Source of the DNA: Kumtagia ephedrae
GTDB lineage: Bacteria > Pseudomonadota > Alphaproteobacteria > Rhizobiales > Rhizobiaceae
Assembly: GCF_003012745.1 (NCBI RefSeq)
Contig: NZ_PXYK01000004.1
Coordinates: forward strand, 1 to 64,000
DNA: 64,000 nt
Direction of reading: 5' to 3'
Shown here: in pieces, positions 8,057 to 15,324 of the stretch
Position numbering within the stretch: position 1 is the stretch's first letter
Layout of the letters: each line of letters opens with the position of its first letter
Translations under genes and position numbers: made by a program
The notes under the pieces: model-generated
Told to the model about the DNA's origin: nothing
What the model saw: only the letters and a program-made list of their open reading frames with translations
Database searches by the model: none

Positions 8057-8815
8057 TCAGGGATTCGCACGTTTTTCGAAAACCTCGCGCGCGACCGGCG
8101 CTGCCGAAAACGCGTTCGGCCAACCGGCGTAATAAGCGAGATGGCTGATCACCTCCGAGGCCTCCTCCCGGCTGAGGCCGTTGTCCATGGCGCGGTTCAG
8201 ATGGAACGGCATCTGGGCGACATGGCCGGCGGAAATCAGCGCGCTGACCGTGACCAGGCTGCGGTCGCGCGGCGCAAGGTCCGGACGCAGCCACAGGTCG
8301 CGGAACAGAACCTCCGTCGTGTCCCGCACCAGGCCAGGAGAGGCCGGTCCGGTGGTCTGCTCGACGCTGGCGGCGCGCCGCGCTTCCTGTGCCTCGTCGA
8401 GCGGAAGCAGCGCCGGGGCGACCGCTGGGAGCTGGTCGGCGCCGATGCCTTGCTCGGCATAGATGGGCCGCGTCGCGTCGACCGCAGCCATTGCATTGCC
8501 CCAGCCCGCATAGAACGCCAGATGCGTGATGATCTCCGAGAGCTCGGCGGGCTTGACGCCATTGTCGAGCGCGCGGCGGATCTGAGCGGGCATGAGACCC
8601 GCCTGGTTGCGGGCGATGACGGCCGCGACCGTCACGACGCTGCGGTCGCGCGCCGAAAGGCCCGGCCGTGCCCAGAGCCCCGCGTCGAGGGTCTCCCGTT
8701 CATACCGCTGCAGGGCCGGCGCGACCGACGAGACATCATCGTCGGCGCCTGAAGCTGCGCTTGCGCCGACGGGCGCAACGGTCATGGCCAGTGCGAGAGC
8801 TGCGAGCGATTTCAT
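8057..8815 (-). CDS. exported carboxymuconolactone-decarboxylase-like protein, two CMD domains
   Basis: The 252-residue protein starts with a Sec signal peptide (cleavage near residue 20, GASA-ASG) and contains two tandem CMD repeats. Each repeat ends in a matching block: EIITHLAFYAGWGNAMAA and EVISHLAYYAGWPNAFSA. The CxxC pair of AhpD-type peroxidases is absent, so a simple peroxidase role is unlikely. The repeats resemble gamma-carboxymuconolactone decarboxylase, but export to the periplasm does not fit protocatechuate breakdown. Last gene of the leftward redox operon, 29 bases from the cupin gene. Confidence 0.85.
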   Translation of the reverse strand: MKSLAALALAMTVAPVGASAASGADDDVSSVAPALQRYERETLDAGLWARPGLSARDRSVVTVAAVIARNQAGLMPAQIRRALDNGVKPAELSEIITHLAFYAGWGNAMAAVDATRPIYAEQGIGADQLPAVAPALLPLDEAQEARRAASVEQTTGPASPGLVRDTTEVLFRDLWLRPDLAPRDRSLVTVSALISAGHVAQMPFHLNRAMDNGLSREEASEVISHLAYYAGWPNAFSAAPVAREVFEKRANP

Positions 8816-8844
8816 GATATTTTCCTTTCGTCGTCAGGTCCGGA

Positions 8845-9306
8845 TCAGCGGTACTGGTCGTCGGTGACGGGCTCGAGCCACCCGACGACCTTGCCATCGC
8901 GTGCCGGCGTGATCGCGATATGGCTCATCGGGCTTTCGGAGGCCGCGCCATGCCAGTGCTTCACGCCCGGCGGCGTGGTGATGACATCTCCCGGCTTGAT
9001 GACGATCTTCTCGCCGCCTTCCTCCTGGACCCAGCCCGTGCCGGCCGTGACGATCAGCGTCTGGCCGGCCGGATGCGTGTGCCAGTGCGAGCGAGCGCCC
9101 GGCGTGAACTCGACGAGGCCGCCGCCGGCGTTGCTGTGCTCGCTGGGCGCGAACAGCGGCGTGACCGTGACGACGCCGGTGAAGGTTTCCGCCGGGCCCG
9201 GAACGGAGGCCCGCGATCCGTTGGGCGAAACCTGCATAGTCTGGGCCTGGGCAGTGCCGGCGAGCAGCGCCAGCGTTGCGGCGGTCAGGGACAAAGAGTT
9301 CGTCAT
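8845..9306 (-). CDS. exported cupin-domain protein
   Basis: The 153-residue protein has a signal peptide (about 1-21, [10 protein letters not shown]) and one cupin barrel. Metal ligands are visible in [14 protein letters not shown] (three His) and in GVKHWHGA. The sequence resembles small cupins annotated as mannose-6-phosphate-isomerase-like or as (R)-mandelonitrile lyase. I start at the ATG at 9306, which places the signal peptide at the N-terminus. It shares an operon and an exported location with the CMD-family protein, which suggests they act on one periplasmic compound. Confidence 0.85.
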   Translation of the reverse strand: MTNSLSLTAATLALLAGTAQAQTMQVSPNGSRASVPGPAETFTGVVTVTPLFAPSEHSNAGGGLVEFTPGARSHWHTHPAGQTLIVTAGTGWVQEEGGEKIVIKPGDVITTPPGVKHWHGAASESPMSHIAITPARDGKVVGWLEPVTDDQYR

Positions 9307-9426
9307 CGTCTGATATGACTCCATTGATGGGCATGCGAAGGCTGGCGCACAACCAGGCCTGCCGGACGTCCTGCGCGCGCTTGCGGCCATGCCGGTGGAA
9401 GGCGCTCGGCGACGCCGGGCGCCTGC

Positions 9427-10443
9427 TCAGACCCGGAGCAGCACCTTGATGGCCCGCCGCTCGTCCATGGCGCGGTAGCCTTCCGCGACCTCCGCCAACG
9501 GCAGCTGGAGGTCGAAGACCTTGCCGGGCTTGATCCTGCCCGTCAGCACGCGGTCCATGAGATCCGGCAGGAAGCGGCGCACCGGCGCCGGGCCGCCGAG
9601 CATGCGCTTCTGGCCGAAGAAAAGCTGCTGGCCGTCGAATTTGACGTCGTGCGGCACGCCGACATAGCCGATCGTGCCGCCCGGGCGCGAGCAGGCCAGC
9701 GCCTGATCGAACGACCCCGCCGTGCCGACGCATTCCAGCACCGAATCCGCGCCGACGCCCCCGGTGAGTTCCTTGATGCGCGCCACCCCTTCGTCGCCGC
9801 GCTCGGCCACGATGTCGGTCGCGCCGAATTCACGGGCGAGCTTCTGGCGGCTCTCGTGGCGGCTCATGGCGATGATGCGCTCCGCGCCCATCTCCCTGGC
9901 CGCGAGCACGCCCATCAGGCCGACGGCACCGTCGCCGACCACGACGACGGTCGAGCCTTCCCGGACCTCGGCCGCATCGGCGGCGTACCAGCCGGTGCCC
10001 AGCACGTCCGACGCGGCCAGCAGGTCCGGCACGAGATCGGCGGGCGGAATCTCGGCGGTGGCCACCAGCGTCCCGTCGGCCAGCGGCACGCGGGCGTAAG
10101 GCGCCTGTGCTCCGGTCATGAACTCGCGCTGCACGCAGGAGGACTGGAAACCGAAGCGGCAATGCGGACAGGTGTTGTCGGAGATGCAGAACGAGCCGAC
10201 GACGAACTGGCCGGGGCGGATCGTGCGCACCTCGCCGCCGACCTCGACCACGACGCCGCAATATTCGTGGCCCATGTGCATGGGACGGTCCACCGGCTGC
10301 AGCCCGCGGAACGGCCACAGATCCGACCCGCAGATGCAGCTGGCGGCCAGTTTTATGATGGCATCCGTGGGCTGAAGGATTTTTGGGTCGGTGACCTCCT
10401 CGCAGCTTATGTCGCCCGGCTTGTGGAGAATGGTTGCGAGCAT
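9427..10443 (-). CDS. zinc-dependent alcohol dehydrogenase family protein
   Basis: The 338-residue medium-chain dehydrogenase has catalytic zinc ligands in CICGSD (Cys38) and MGHEYCG, the structural-zinc cysteines CPHCRFGFQSSC, and the NAD(P)-binding VVVVGDGAVGLMGVLAA segment. It has a good AAGGAG site 8 bases upstream of its ATG. It lies between the cyclophilin-like and cupin genes in the leftward operon. It is cytoplasmic, unlike its downstream neighbours. The substrate is unknown, and a general aldehyde or quinone detoxification role is possible. Confidence 0.9.
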   Translation of the reverse strand: MLATILHKPGDISCEEVTDPKILQPTDAIIKLAASCICGSDLWPFRGLQPVDRPMHMGHEYCGVVVEVGGEVRTIRPGQFVVGSFCISDNTCPHCRFGFQSSCVQREFMTGAQAPYARVPLADGTLVATAEIPPADLVPDLLAASDVLGTGWYAADAAEVREGSTVVVVGDGAVGLMGVLAAREMGAERIIAMSRHESRQKLAREFGATDIVAERGDEGVARIKELTGGVGADSVLECVGTAGSFDQALACSRPGGTIGYVGVPHDVKFDGQQLFFGQKRMLGGPAPVRRFLPDLMDRVLTGRIKPGKVFDLQLPLAEVAEGYRAMDERRAIKVLLRV

Positions 10444-10467
10444 GGACTTGCTCCTTTCTGGCTTGCG

Positions 10468-10941
10468 TCAGGCAATGGCCTCGATGCGCAGCGGGAATTC
10501 GCCACGCACATGCAGGGCCTCGTATCCCTCGTCGAAGCGGCCGAGCCGGATCAGGCCGGGATGACGGTAGTCGGCATAGAACATCGCCAGATTGCCCCAG
10601 GGCATGTAGTAGCAGAGGTCGTAGGGCTTCTCGTTGCCGAACGGGCCGCTGCCCTCCTCGGTGAGCTTGCGCGGGAGATGTGCGATCTTCTCGTTGTTGC
10701 TGAAATCCTCGATCGTCAGGTCGAGCGGCAGCATCGAGAAGAAATCCCGCGCCGACGGATTGTCGTACAGCGTGGCGGTCATGGTGCGGCCGTCGAAAAT
10801 CATCCTGATTTGCATATCGCTGGGCTCCTGGCTGGCCGGGTCCCTGCCCTGCTGGCCGTAAGCCAGCCGCGGCAGGACGGTTGTCGCGAGTGCCGTGCCG
10901 AGCAATGTGCGACGATTGACGGCGGGCAGATGGATGGTCAT
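10468..10941 (-). CDS. exported cyclophilin-like fold protein
   Basis: The 157-residue protein has an N-terminal signal with a twin-arginine-like NRRTLLGTALATTVLP, then a beta-rich domain of the cyclophilin_like family (MQIRMIFDGRTMTATLYDN, LPLDLTIEDF, YYMPWGNLAMFYAD). These small proteins commonly accompany aldo/keto reductases and MFS exporters in stress operons. Whether it isomerises proline is not known. The gene overlaps the MFS stop by 4 bases (ATGA), so it is translationally coupled to it. Confidence 0.82.
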   Translation of the reverse strand: MTIHLPAVNRRTLLGTALATTVLPRLAYGQQGRDPASQEPSDMQIRMIFDGRTMTATLYDNPSARDFFSMLPLDLTIEDFSNNEKIAHLPRKLTEEGSGPFGNEKPYDLCYYMPWGNLAMFYADYRHPGLIRLGRFDEGYEALHVRGEFPLRIEAIA

Positions 10942-12128
10942 GGCAGGGATCTCCGGCTCGCGTGCCATGCAGCGATCGCGAACAGCGATGACGCGCACAG
11001 TAGCGCCGCGCCGAATGTGAACGCGCTCCACCAGCCGAACGCATCGAACAGCATACCACCGATCGCCGCGCCGCCGGTGATCGCGAACTGGATGACGGCG
11101 ACCTGCAGCCCGCCGCCGGCCTCGGCGTCGTCCGGAAGCGTGCGGGCGAGCCAGGTGCCCCAGCCGACCGGCGCGGCGGTGCCGAAGAAGCCCCAGGCGG
11201 CGAGTAGTAGCGACACCGGAACGGGCATCGCTCCGAGGCCGACCAGTCCGACGGCGAGACCAGCCATCACGAGCGGGATGGTGATCAGGACGCCGAACAG
11301 GCGCTCCCGCAGCAGCCCTCCGATGCACCAGGTGCCGGCGACGCCTGCCAGCCCCATGACCAGCAGCATCGCCGAAAGCGCCGAAATGCCGAGACCAGTC
11401 ACTGTCTCGAGAAAGGGACGCAGATAGGTGAAGAGCGCGAACTGACCCGTGAAAAGCATCAGGATGGACGCCATGCCGAGTGCCACAGGGCGGCGGCCGA
11501 GCAGCGCCAGCACGTTGCCGGTCGCCCGCCTTCCGCGCGGCGGAAGCGCCGGCAGGCTGATCCACTGCCAGACCAGCGCCAGCAGGCCGAGCGGCACGAC
11601 GAGGAAGAAGGCGCCGCGCCAGCCGACATAGGCGCCGAGGAAGCTGCCCAGCGGCGCGGCGATCGTGGCCGCGATGGCATTGCCGGCATTCAGCATGGCG
11701 AGGCCCCTGGGGACGAGGTCTTCGGGCACGAGACGCATGACGATAGCAGTCGACATCGACCAGAAGCCGCCGATCGCGACGCCTAGCAGTGCCCGACCGA
11801 CCATAAGGAATGCGTAGTTCGGGGCGAAGGTGACAGCGAGCCCGGACACGATCAGGAGCACTGTGAAGCCGATAACGACAAGCTTGCGGTCGATCCGGCG
11901 CGTGAGGCTCGCCACCAGCAGGCTGGTCAGCACGGCGAAGGCACCGGAGATCGAGATGGCCTGACCGGTCCGTCCCTCGGTGATGCCGAGGTCGGCCGCG
12001 ATCGGCGAGAGCAGGCTGACCGGCATGAACTCCGACGCGATCAGAACGGAAACGCACAGCGCCATCGAAAATACTGCGCCCCATGCGGCGCGGCCGCGGA
12101 CAAGCCGTGTGTCGTAGGTGGCTTCCAT
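10938..12128 (-). CDS. MFS transporter, DHA1 drug/purine exporter type
   Basis: The 396-residue inner-membrane protein has 12 predicted membrane segments and the MFS motif-A-like loop after the second helix (ASLTRRIDRKLVV). The opening block SMALCVSVLIASEFMPVSLLSPIAADLGITEGRTGQAIS is cut here to its family meaning: it matches the NepI/AraJ branch of proton-driven exporters. It leads a leftward operon with a cyclophilin-like protein, alcohol dehydrogenase, cupin and CMD-like protein, so the cell probably both modifies and exports one compound. The substrate is unknown. Confidence 0.88.
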   Translation of the reverse strand: MEATYDTRLVRGRAAWGAVFSMALCVSVLIASEFMPVSLLSPIAADLGITEGRTGQAISISGAFAVLTSLLVASLTRRIDRKLVVIGFTVLLIVSGLAVTFAPNYAFLMVGRALLGVAIGGFWSMSTAIVMRLVPEDLVPRGLAMLNAGNAIAATIAAPLGSFLGAYVGWRGAFFLVVPLGLLALVWQWISLPALPPRGRRATGNVLALLGRRPVALGMASILMLFTGQFALFTYLRPFLETVTGLGISALSAMLLVMGLAGVAGTWCIGGLLRERLFGVLITIPLVMAGLAVGLVGLGAMPVPVSLLLAAWGFFGTAAPVGWGTWLARTLPDDAEAGGGLQVAVIQFAITGGAAIGGMLFDAFGWWSAFTFGAALLCASSLFAIAAWHASRRSLP

Positions 12129-12516
12129 GGCGGACGTCCTGGCAGCGCGGCAGCCGGCTGGTTCATCCCGCCGATCTACCGCTATGCCCGGGAAAATAGC
12201 GTCCCCATGCCGATCGCATTAGGCGGACCAATCCAATTGGACTTATCGATATGCGCCATGAATTGGGACTGCCGGAAGTCACCGAAGGCCACTCGGAAGC
12301 AAGCAGGGCAAACCCTCGCGCTCATGCCATAGCGTGGCAGACGGCGAGCCGCACGCACTGTCAGGGCGAGATCGCCGCCATCCGAAATATCCGCCAAGGA
12401 CAGGAGGGGCATGGAATCCGGCGTCCGGCTTGTGGCATATGCCTGAAGGCACAATGACTCGGCCTCTTCGCACCTCGCCGAAGAACGCCCGACCGACGAG
12501 GGACGACGCGCAGACC
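12129..12516. other. divergent intergenic region between the MFS operon and an SDR gene
   Basis: No convincing gene is seen in this 388-base stretch, although the alternative SDR start at 12454 would use its right end. It contains the palindromes TCCAATTGGA (12232-12241) and GGCATATGCC (12434-12443). It also holds a minus-strand copy (12239-12249) of a half-site from the LysR-linked repeat at 7061. It should carry the promoters of both flanking units. Confidence 0.5.
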
Positions 12517-13293
12517 ATGTCCACCGACACGATCCTCTCCCGTTTCACGCTTCCCGGCCGGGTCGCCGTCGTCACCGGCGGCGGCGCCGGGATCGGCCAG
12601 GCCGCCGCGCACCACCTGGCCGCCGCGGGCGCCGCCGTCTGCGTCGTCGATCGCGATGCCGGCAAAGGCGCTGCGGTCGCGCAGGCGATCGGCGAGGCTG
12701 GCGGCAAGGCGATCTCCTTCGCCGTCGACGTCAGCGACGAGGCGGCCGTGGCGGCCGCCTTCGACGCGGTCGCGGAAACGTTCGGCGGCATCGACGTCTT
12801 GGTCAACAACGCCGGCATGGCGATCCGCTCGCCGGCGCTCGACATGCCGGTCGAGGACTGGAACAAGGTGCTCGCCGTCAACATGACGGGCATGTTCATC
12901 GTCGCCCGGCTGGCGGCGCGCAAAATGGCCGGCAAGGGCGGCGCAATCGTCAACACCGCCTCGATCATGGGGCTGTCCGGCGGGCTCTATCCCAATGTCG
13001 CCTACCAGTCGACCAAGGGCGGCGTCGTCAACATGACGCGTGCGCTGGCGCTCGAATGGGCGCCGCTCGGCATCCGCGTCAACGCGGTCGCCCCGACCTA
13101 TGTGCGCACCTCGTTCATCCAGCCGCTGCTGGACGATCCCGAGCGCATGGCGACGATCGTCGCGGCGACGCCGATGGGCCGCATCGCGGAACCGGAGGAG
13201 GTCGCGGATGCGATCCTGTTCCTGGCCTCGCCGGCGGCCGCGATGATCACCGGCGCCATCCTGCCGGTCGACGGCGGGTTTCTCGCCCGCTGA
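12517..13293 (+). CDS. SDR-family oxidoreductase
   Basis: The 258-residue classical short-chain dehydrogenase has VVTGGGAGIGQ for NAD(P) binding (about 19-29), VNNAGM, a catalytic Ser in NTASIMG, and YQSTKGG with Tyr and Lys of the catalytic tetrad. It ends with ITGAILPVDGGFLAR. The start is uncertain: the ATG at 12517 gives the usual family length but has a poor ribosome site, while the ATG at 12454 follows GAAGG at good spacing and would add 21 residues. It is monocistronic and convergent with the AraC-type regulator. Substrate unknown. Confidence 0.88.
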   Translation: MSTDTILSRFTLPGRVAVVTGGGAGIGQAAAHHLAAAGAAVCVVDRDAGKGAAVAQAIGEAGGKAISFAVDVSDEAAVAAAFDAVAETFGGIDVLVNNAGMAIRSPALDMPVEDWNKVLAVNMTGMFIVARLAARKMAGKGGAIVNTASIMGLSGGLYPNVAYQSTKGGVVNMTRALALEWAPLGIRVNAVAPTYVRTSFIQPLLDDPERMATIVAATPMGRIAEPEEVADAILFLASPAAAMITGAILPVDGGFLAR

Positions 13294-13302
13294 GCGGCCG
13301 TC

Positions 13303-13332
13303 CGGCCCGCCGCTATCGTGGAAGCCGGGCCG
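13303..13332. terminator. hairpin between convergent genes
   Basis: CGGCCCG (13303-13309) pairs with CGGGCCG (13326-13332) around a 16-base loop, between the SDR stop and the convergent AraC-type gene. No T-run is present. Confidence 0.4.
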
Positions 13333-13335
13333 CGA

Positions 13336-14220
13336 TCATCTCGCCGCCGACACCTTGCGAAAACTCGACGGCGACATTCCGGCGAGTTTTCGGAACGATT
13401 TGTTGAAGGCGCTGAGTGAGCCGAAGCCGCTCTCCATGGCGACCTCGATGACGTTGACGTCCTCGTTCATCAGCAGCGCCTGGGCGTAGCTCAGCCTGAG
13501 CAGGCTGACATATTCGTTGAGCGTCATGCCGGTCGACTTGCGGAACAGGCTCATTGCGTATTTCGGATGGATGCCGGCGGCCGCCGCGATATCGACCGAA
13601 TCGATGTCGTCGAGAAAGCCGTTGGCGATGAAATCGCACATGCGCCGCACGGCGCGCGACGCCTGCTGATCGGACGGACCGGGGGCGGCTGCCGCGCCGG
13701 ATGTCCCCGGCACCAGGCGATAGGGCTCGAAGCGGACCCGCTCCAGCCGCAGCAGCAACTCGTCCACTGCGTGCTCGGCGCGGGCGGCGTCGCCGGAGCG
13801 CACATAGAGGTTCCAGCGGGCGAAATTCTCATAGTCGGCGGCATCGGTCGCCTGCGAGACCAGCGTCTCGCCGGCCATGAGGCGACGCGGCACATCATCG
13901 GGCAGGTGCAGGCGGAAGAAGTGCACCAGCGGCAGATGCGCGCCGGCATAGATGGTGTCCTCGCTGCGCCAGTCCATCTGATGCGGCAGGCCGCCCCAGA
14001 ACAGGCAAAGGTCGCCGGCCGACAGGATCATTTCATGGTCGGCCATCAGGTAGTGCACGGTGCCGCGCATGATGAAATTGACTTCTACCTGGGCATGCCA
14101 GTGCGGCGTCGTCATCAGGGCCGGATGGTTGTGGAACATCTGCAGCGCCATCGGCGCGCTTTCGACCGAGCTGATCCCGGGCTGCCACACCGAACCGCCG
14201 ATGACCCTACCATTCGCCAA
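13336..14220 (-). CDS. AraC-family regulator, MelR-like
   Basis: The 294-residue protein has an N-terminal cupin-type sugar-binding domain with PHWHAQVEVNF and LCLFWGGLPHQM, both close in pattern to E. coli MelR. Its C-terminal pair of helix-turn-helices spans about 190-290 and ends in AFNKSFRKLAGMSPSSFRK. I choose the TTG at 14220, preceded by AAGGGG with an 8-base gap, because the first ATG (14151) would leave almost nothing ahead of the cupin motif. It is divergent from the dioxygenase and CUT1 sugar operon, which it probably activates in response to a sugar. Confidence 0.85.
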   Translation of the reverse strand: MANGRVIGGSVWQPGISSVESAPMALQMFHNHPALMTTPHWHAQVEVNFIMRGTVHYLMADHEMILSAGDLCLFWGGLPHQMDWRSEDTIYAGAHLPLVHFFRLHLPDDVPRRLMAGETLVSQATDAADYENFARWNLYVRSGDAARAEHAVDELLLRLERVRFEPYRLVPGTSGAAAAPGPSDQQASRAVRRMCDFIANGFLDDIDSVDIAAAAGIHPKYAMSLFRKSTGMTLNEYVSLLRLSYAQALLMNEDVNVIEVAMESGFGSLSAFNKSFRKLAGMSPSSFRKVSAAR

Positions 14221-14231
14221 ATGGATGTTCC
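14208..14231 (+). promoter_or_regulatory. direct-repeat copy 1, candidate operator of the MelR-like regulator
   Basis: This 24-base stretch starts TACCATTCG and ends ATGTTCC. It matches 15225-15248 at 19 of 24 positions in the same orientation, and GGAAGA and TCTAG follow at nearly equal distances in both copies. It lies between the AraC-type gene and the dioxygenase gene and covers the proposed TTG start of the regulator, which would allow autoregulation. Confidence 0.6.
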
Positions 14232-14306
14232 CCTTGGAAGAGACGCGGGAGGGACGGCAGTCTAGCGTCACAATTCCGCGGCGCAAACGAATTGGGAGGA
14301 GAACCA

Positions 14307-15212
14307 ATGCCGAGCCTGTCGGTACTGTCCCTGACGTCCAATGGCTACCGGCTCGACGACAGCCCGGCGCGTCTCGGCCGGCTGACCGCCAGCGATCCGG
14401 CCGAGCCGCTCGACCGGCTGGCGGCACGCTACGAGGAGCAGGGCTATCTGTGGCTGAAGGGTCTCCTGTCGCGCGACGAGGTGCTGGCGTTCCGCCGCTA
14501 TTTCTTCGGCCAGTTCGCCACCACCGGCCTGCTTGCGCCCGGCACCGACCCGGGTGACGGCATAGCCAGTTCCGCGCCCGAAGCAGGTGGGAACGCACGG
14601 AAAGTGCTGTTCGAGATCGTGCGCTCCGCCGCCTACGAATCGTTCTGCCTGAAGCAGCAGCTCTGGATGTTCCTGGACCGGTTCCTCGGCGGCATGTCGT
14701 ATCTGCACAAGCGCAAGCTGATCCGCTACACGAAACCCGGCGACGCATCCTCGACGGGCGCCCATTACGACCTGGTCTACCTGCGCGGCGGCACGCGCCG
14801 GCTGGTCACCGCGTGGATTCCCGTCGGCGACGTGCCGGTGCGCATGGGCGGCCTCGTCTATCTCGAGGGCTCGCATAGCCTCGGGCGCCGGCTGGAGGAC
14901 GAGTTCGCCAGCGCCAATGCCGATCTGCCTCCGGACGAGCGGGTCAGCGCCTTCAACAGGAACATGTCGGAAACCGGCTGGATATCGAAGAATCTGCCGG
15001 AGATGGCCGAGCGCTTCGACCGGCGCTGGCTGGTCGCCGACTACGAGGCTGGTGACGTGGTCCTGCACAGCCCCTACACGATCCACGCGGCCACGACCAA
15101 CGCCGATCCCCACGGTGTCATGCGGCTGTCGACGGATATCCGCTACCAGCCCGTCGCCGACGATATCGATGCGCGCTGGTCGAGTCATTGGTCGCCCGAC
15201 GACGGGCTGTAG
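14307..15212 (+). CDS. phytanoyl-CoA dioxygenase (PhyH) family protein
   Basis: The 301-residue Fe(II)/2-oxoglutarate-dependent oxygenase has iron ligands in AHYDLVY (His-x-Asp) and in HSPYTIHAATTN (distal His), followed by an Arg in MRLSTDIRYQP that would hold 2-oxoglutarate. It should hydroxylate an unactivated carbon of a small substrate. The ATG at 14307 follows GGAGGAG. It is the first gene divergent from the MelR-like regulator, 112 bases upstream of the sugar-binding-protein gene, and it shares the repeated operator candidate with that gene. The substrate may be the ligand of the transporter. Confidence 0.87.
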   Translation: MPSLSVLSLTSNGYRLDDSPARLGRLTASDPAEPLDRLAARYEEQGYLWLKGLLSRDEVLAFRRYFFGQFATTGLLAPGTDPGDGIASSAPEAGGNARKVLFEIVRSAAYESFCLKQQLWMFLDRFLGGMSYLHKRKLIRYTKPGDASSTGAHYDLVYLRGGTRRLVTAWIPVGDVPVRMGGLVYLEGSHSLGRRLEDEFASANADLPPDERVSAFNRNMSETGWISKNLPEMAERFDRRWLVADYEAGDVVLHSPYTIHAATTNADPHGVMRLSTDIRYQPVADDIDARWSSHWSPDDGL

Positions 15213-15224
15213 GACGCACGATCT

Positions 15225-15248
15225 TACCATCCGGCAAGTTCATGTTCC
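15225..15248 (+). promoter_or_regulatory. direct-repeat copy 2, candidate operator of the MelR-like regulator
   Basis: This is the second copy of the element at 14208-14231, in the same orientation, starting TACCATCCG and ending ATGTTCC. TCTAG follows 52 bases from the start, compared with 53 in copy 1. It lies 77 bases upstream of the solute-binding-protein gene, so that gene probably has its own regulated promoter. Confidence 0.6.
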
Positions 15249-15324
15249 ATTTGCGGAAGACGGGCGCGGCGGAGGGTCTAGTCTGGGGCGGCTCCGACAG
15301 AGAGCTTAGAAATGGGAGGAATTC

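Noticed and set aside
12251-12457. Small open frames in the gap before the SDR gene
   Set aside because: There is no ribosome site, no motif and no similarity to known small proteins; the gap is better read as a promoter region.
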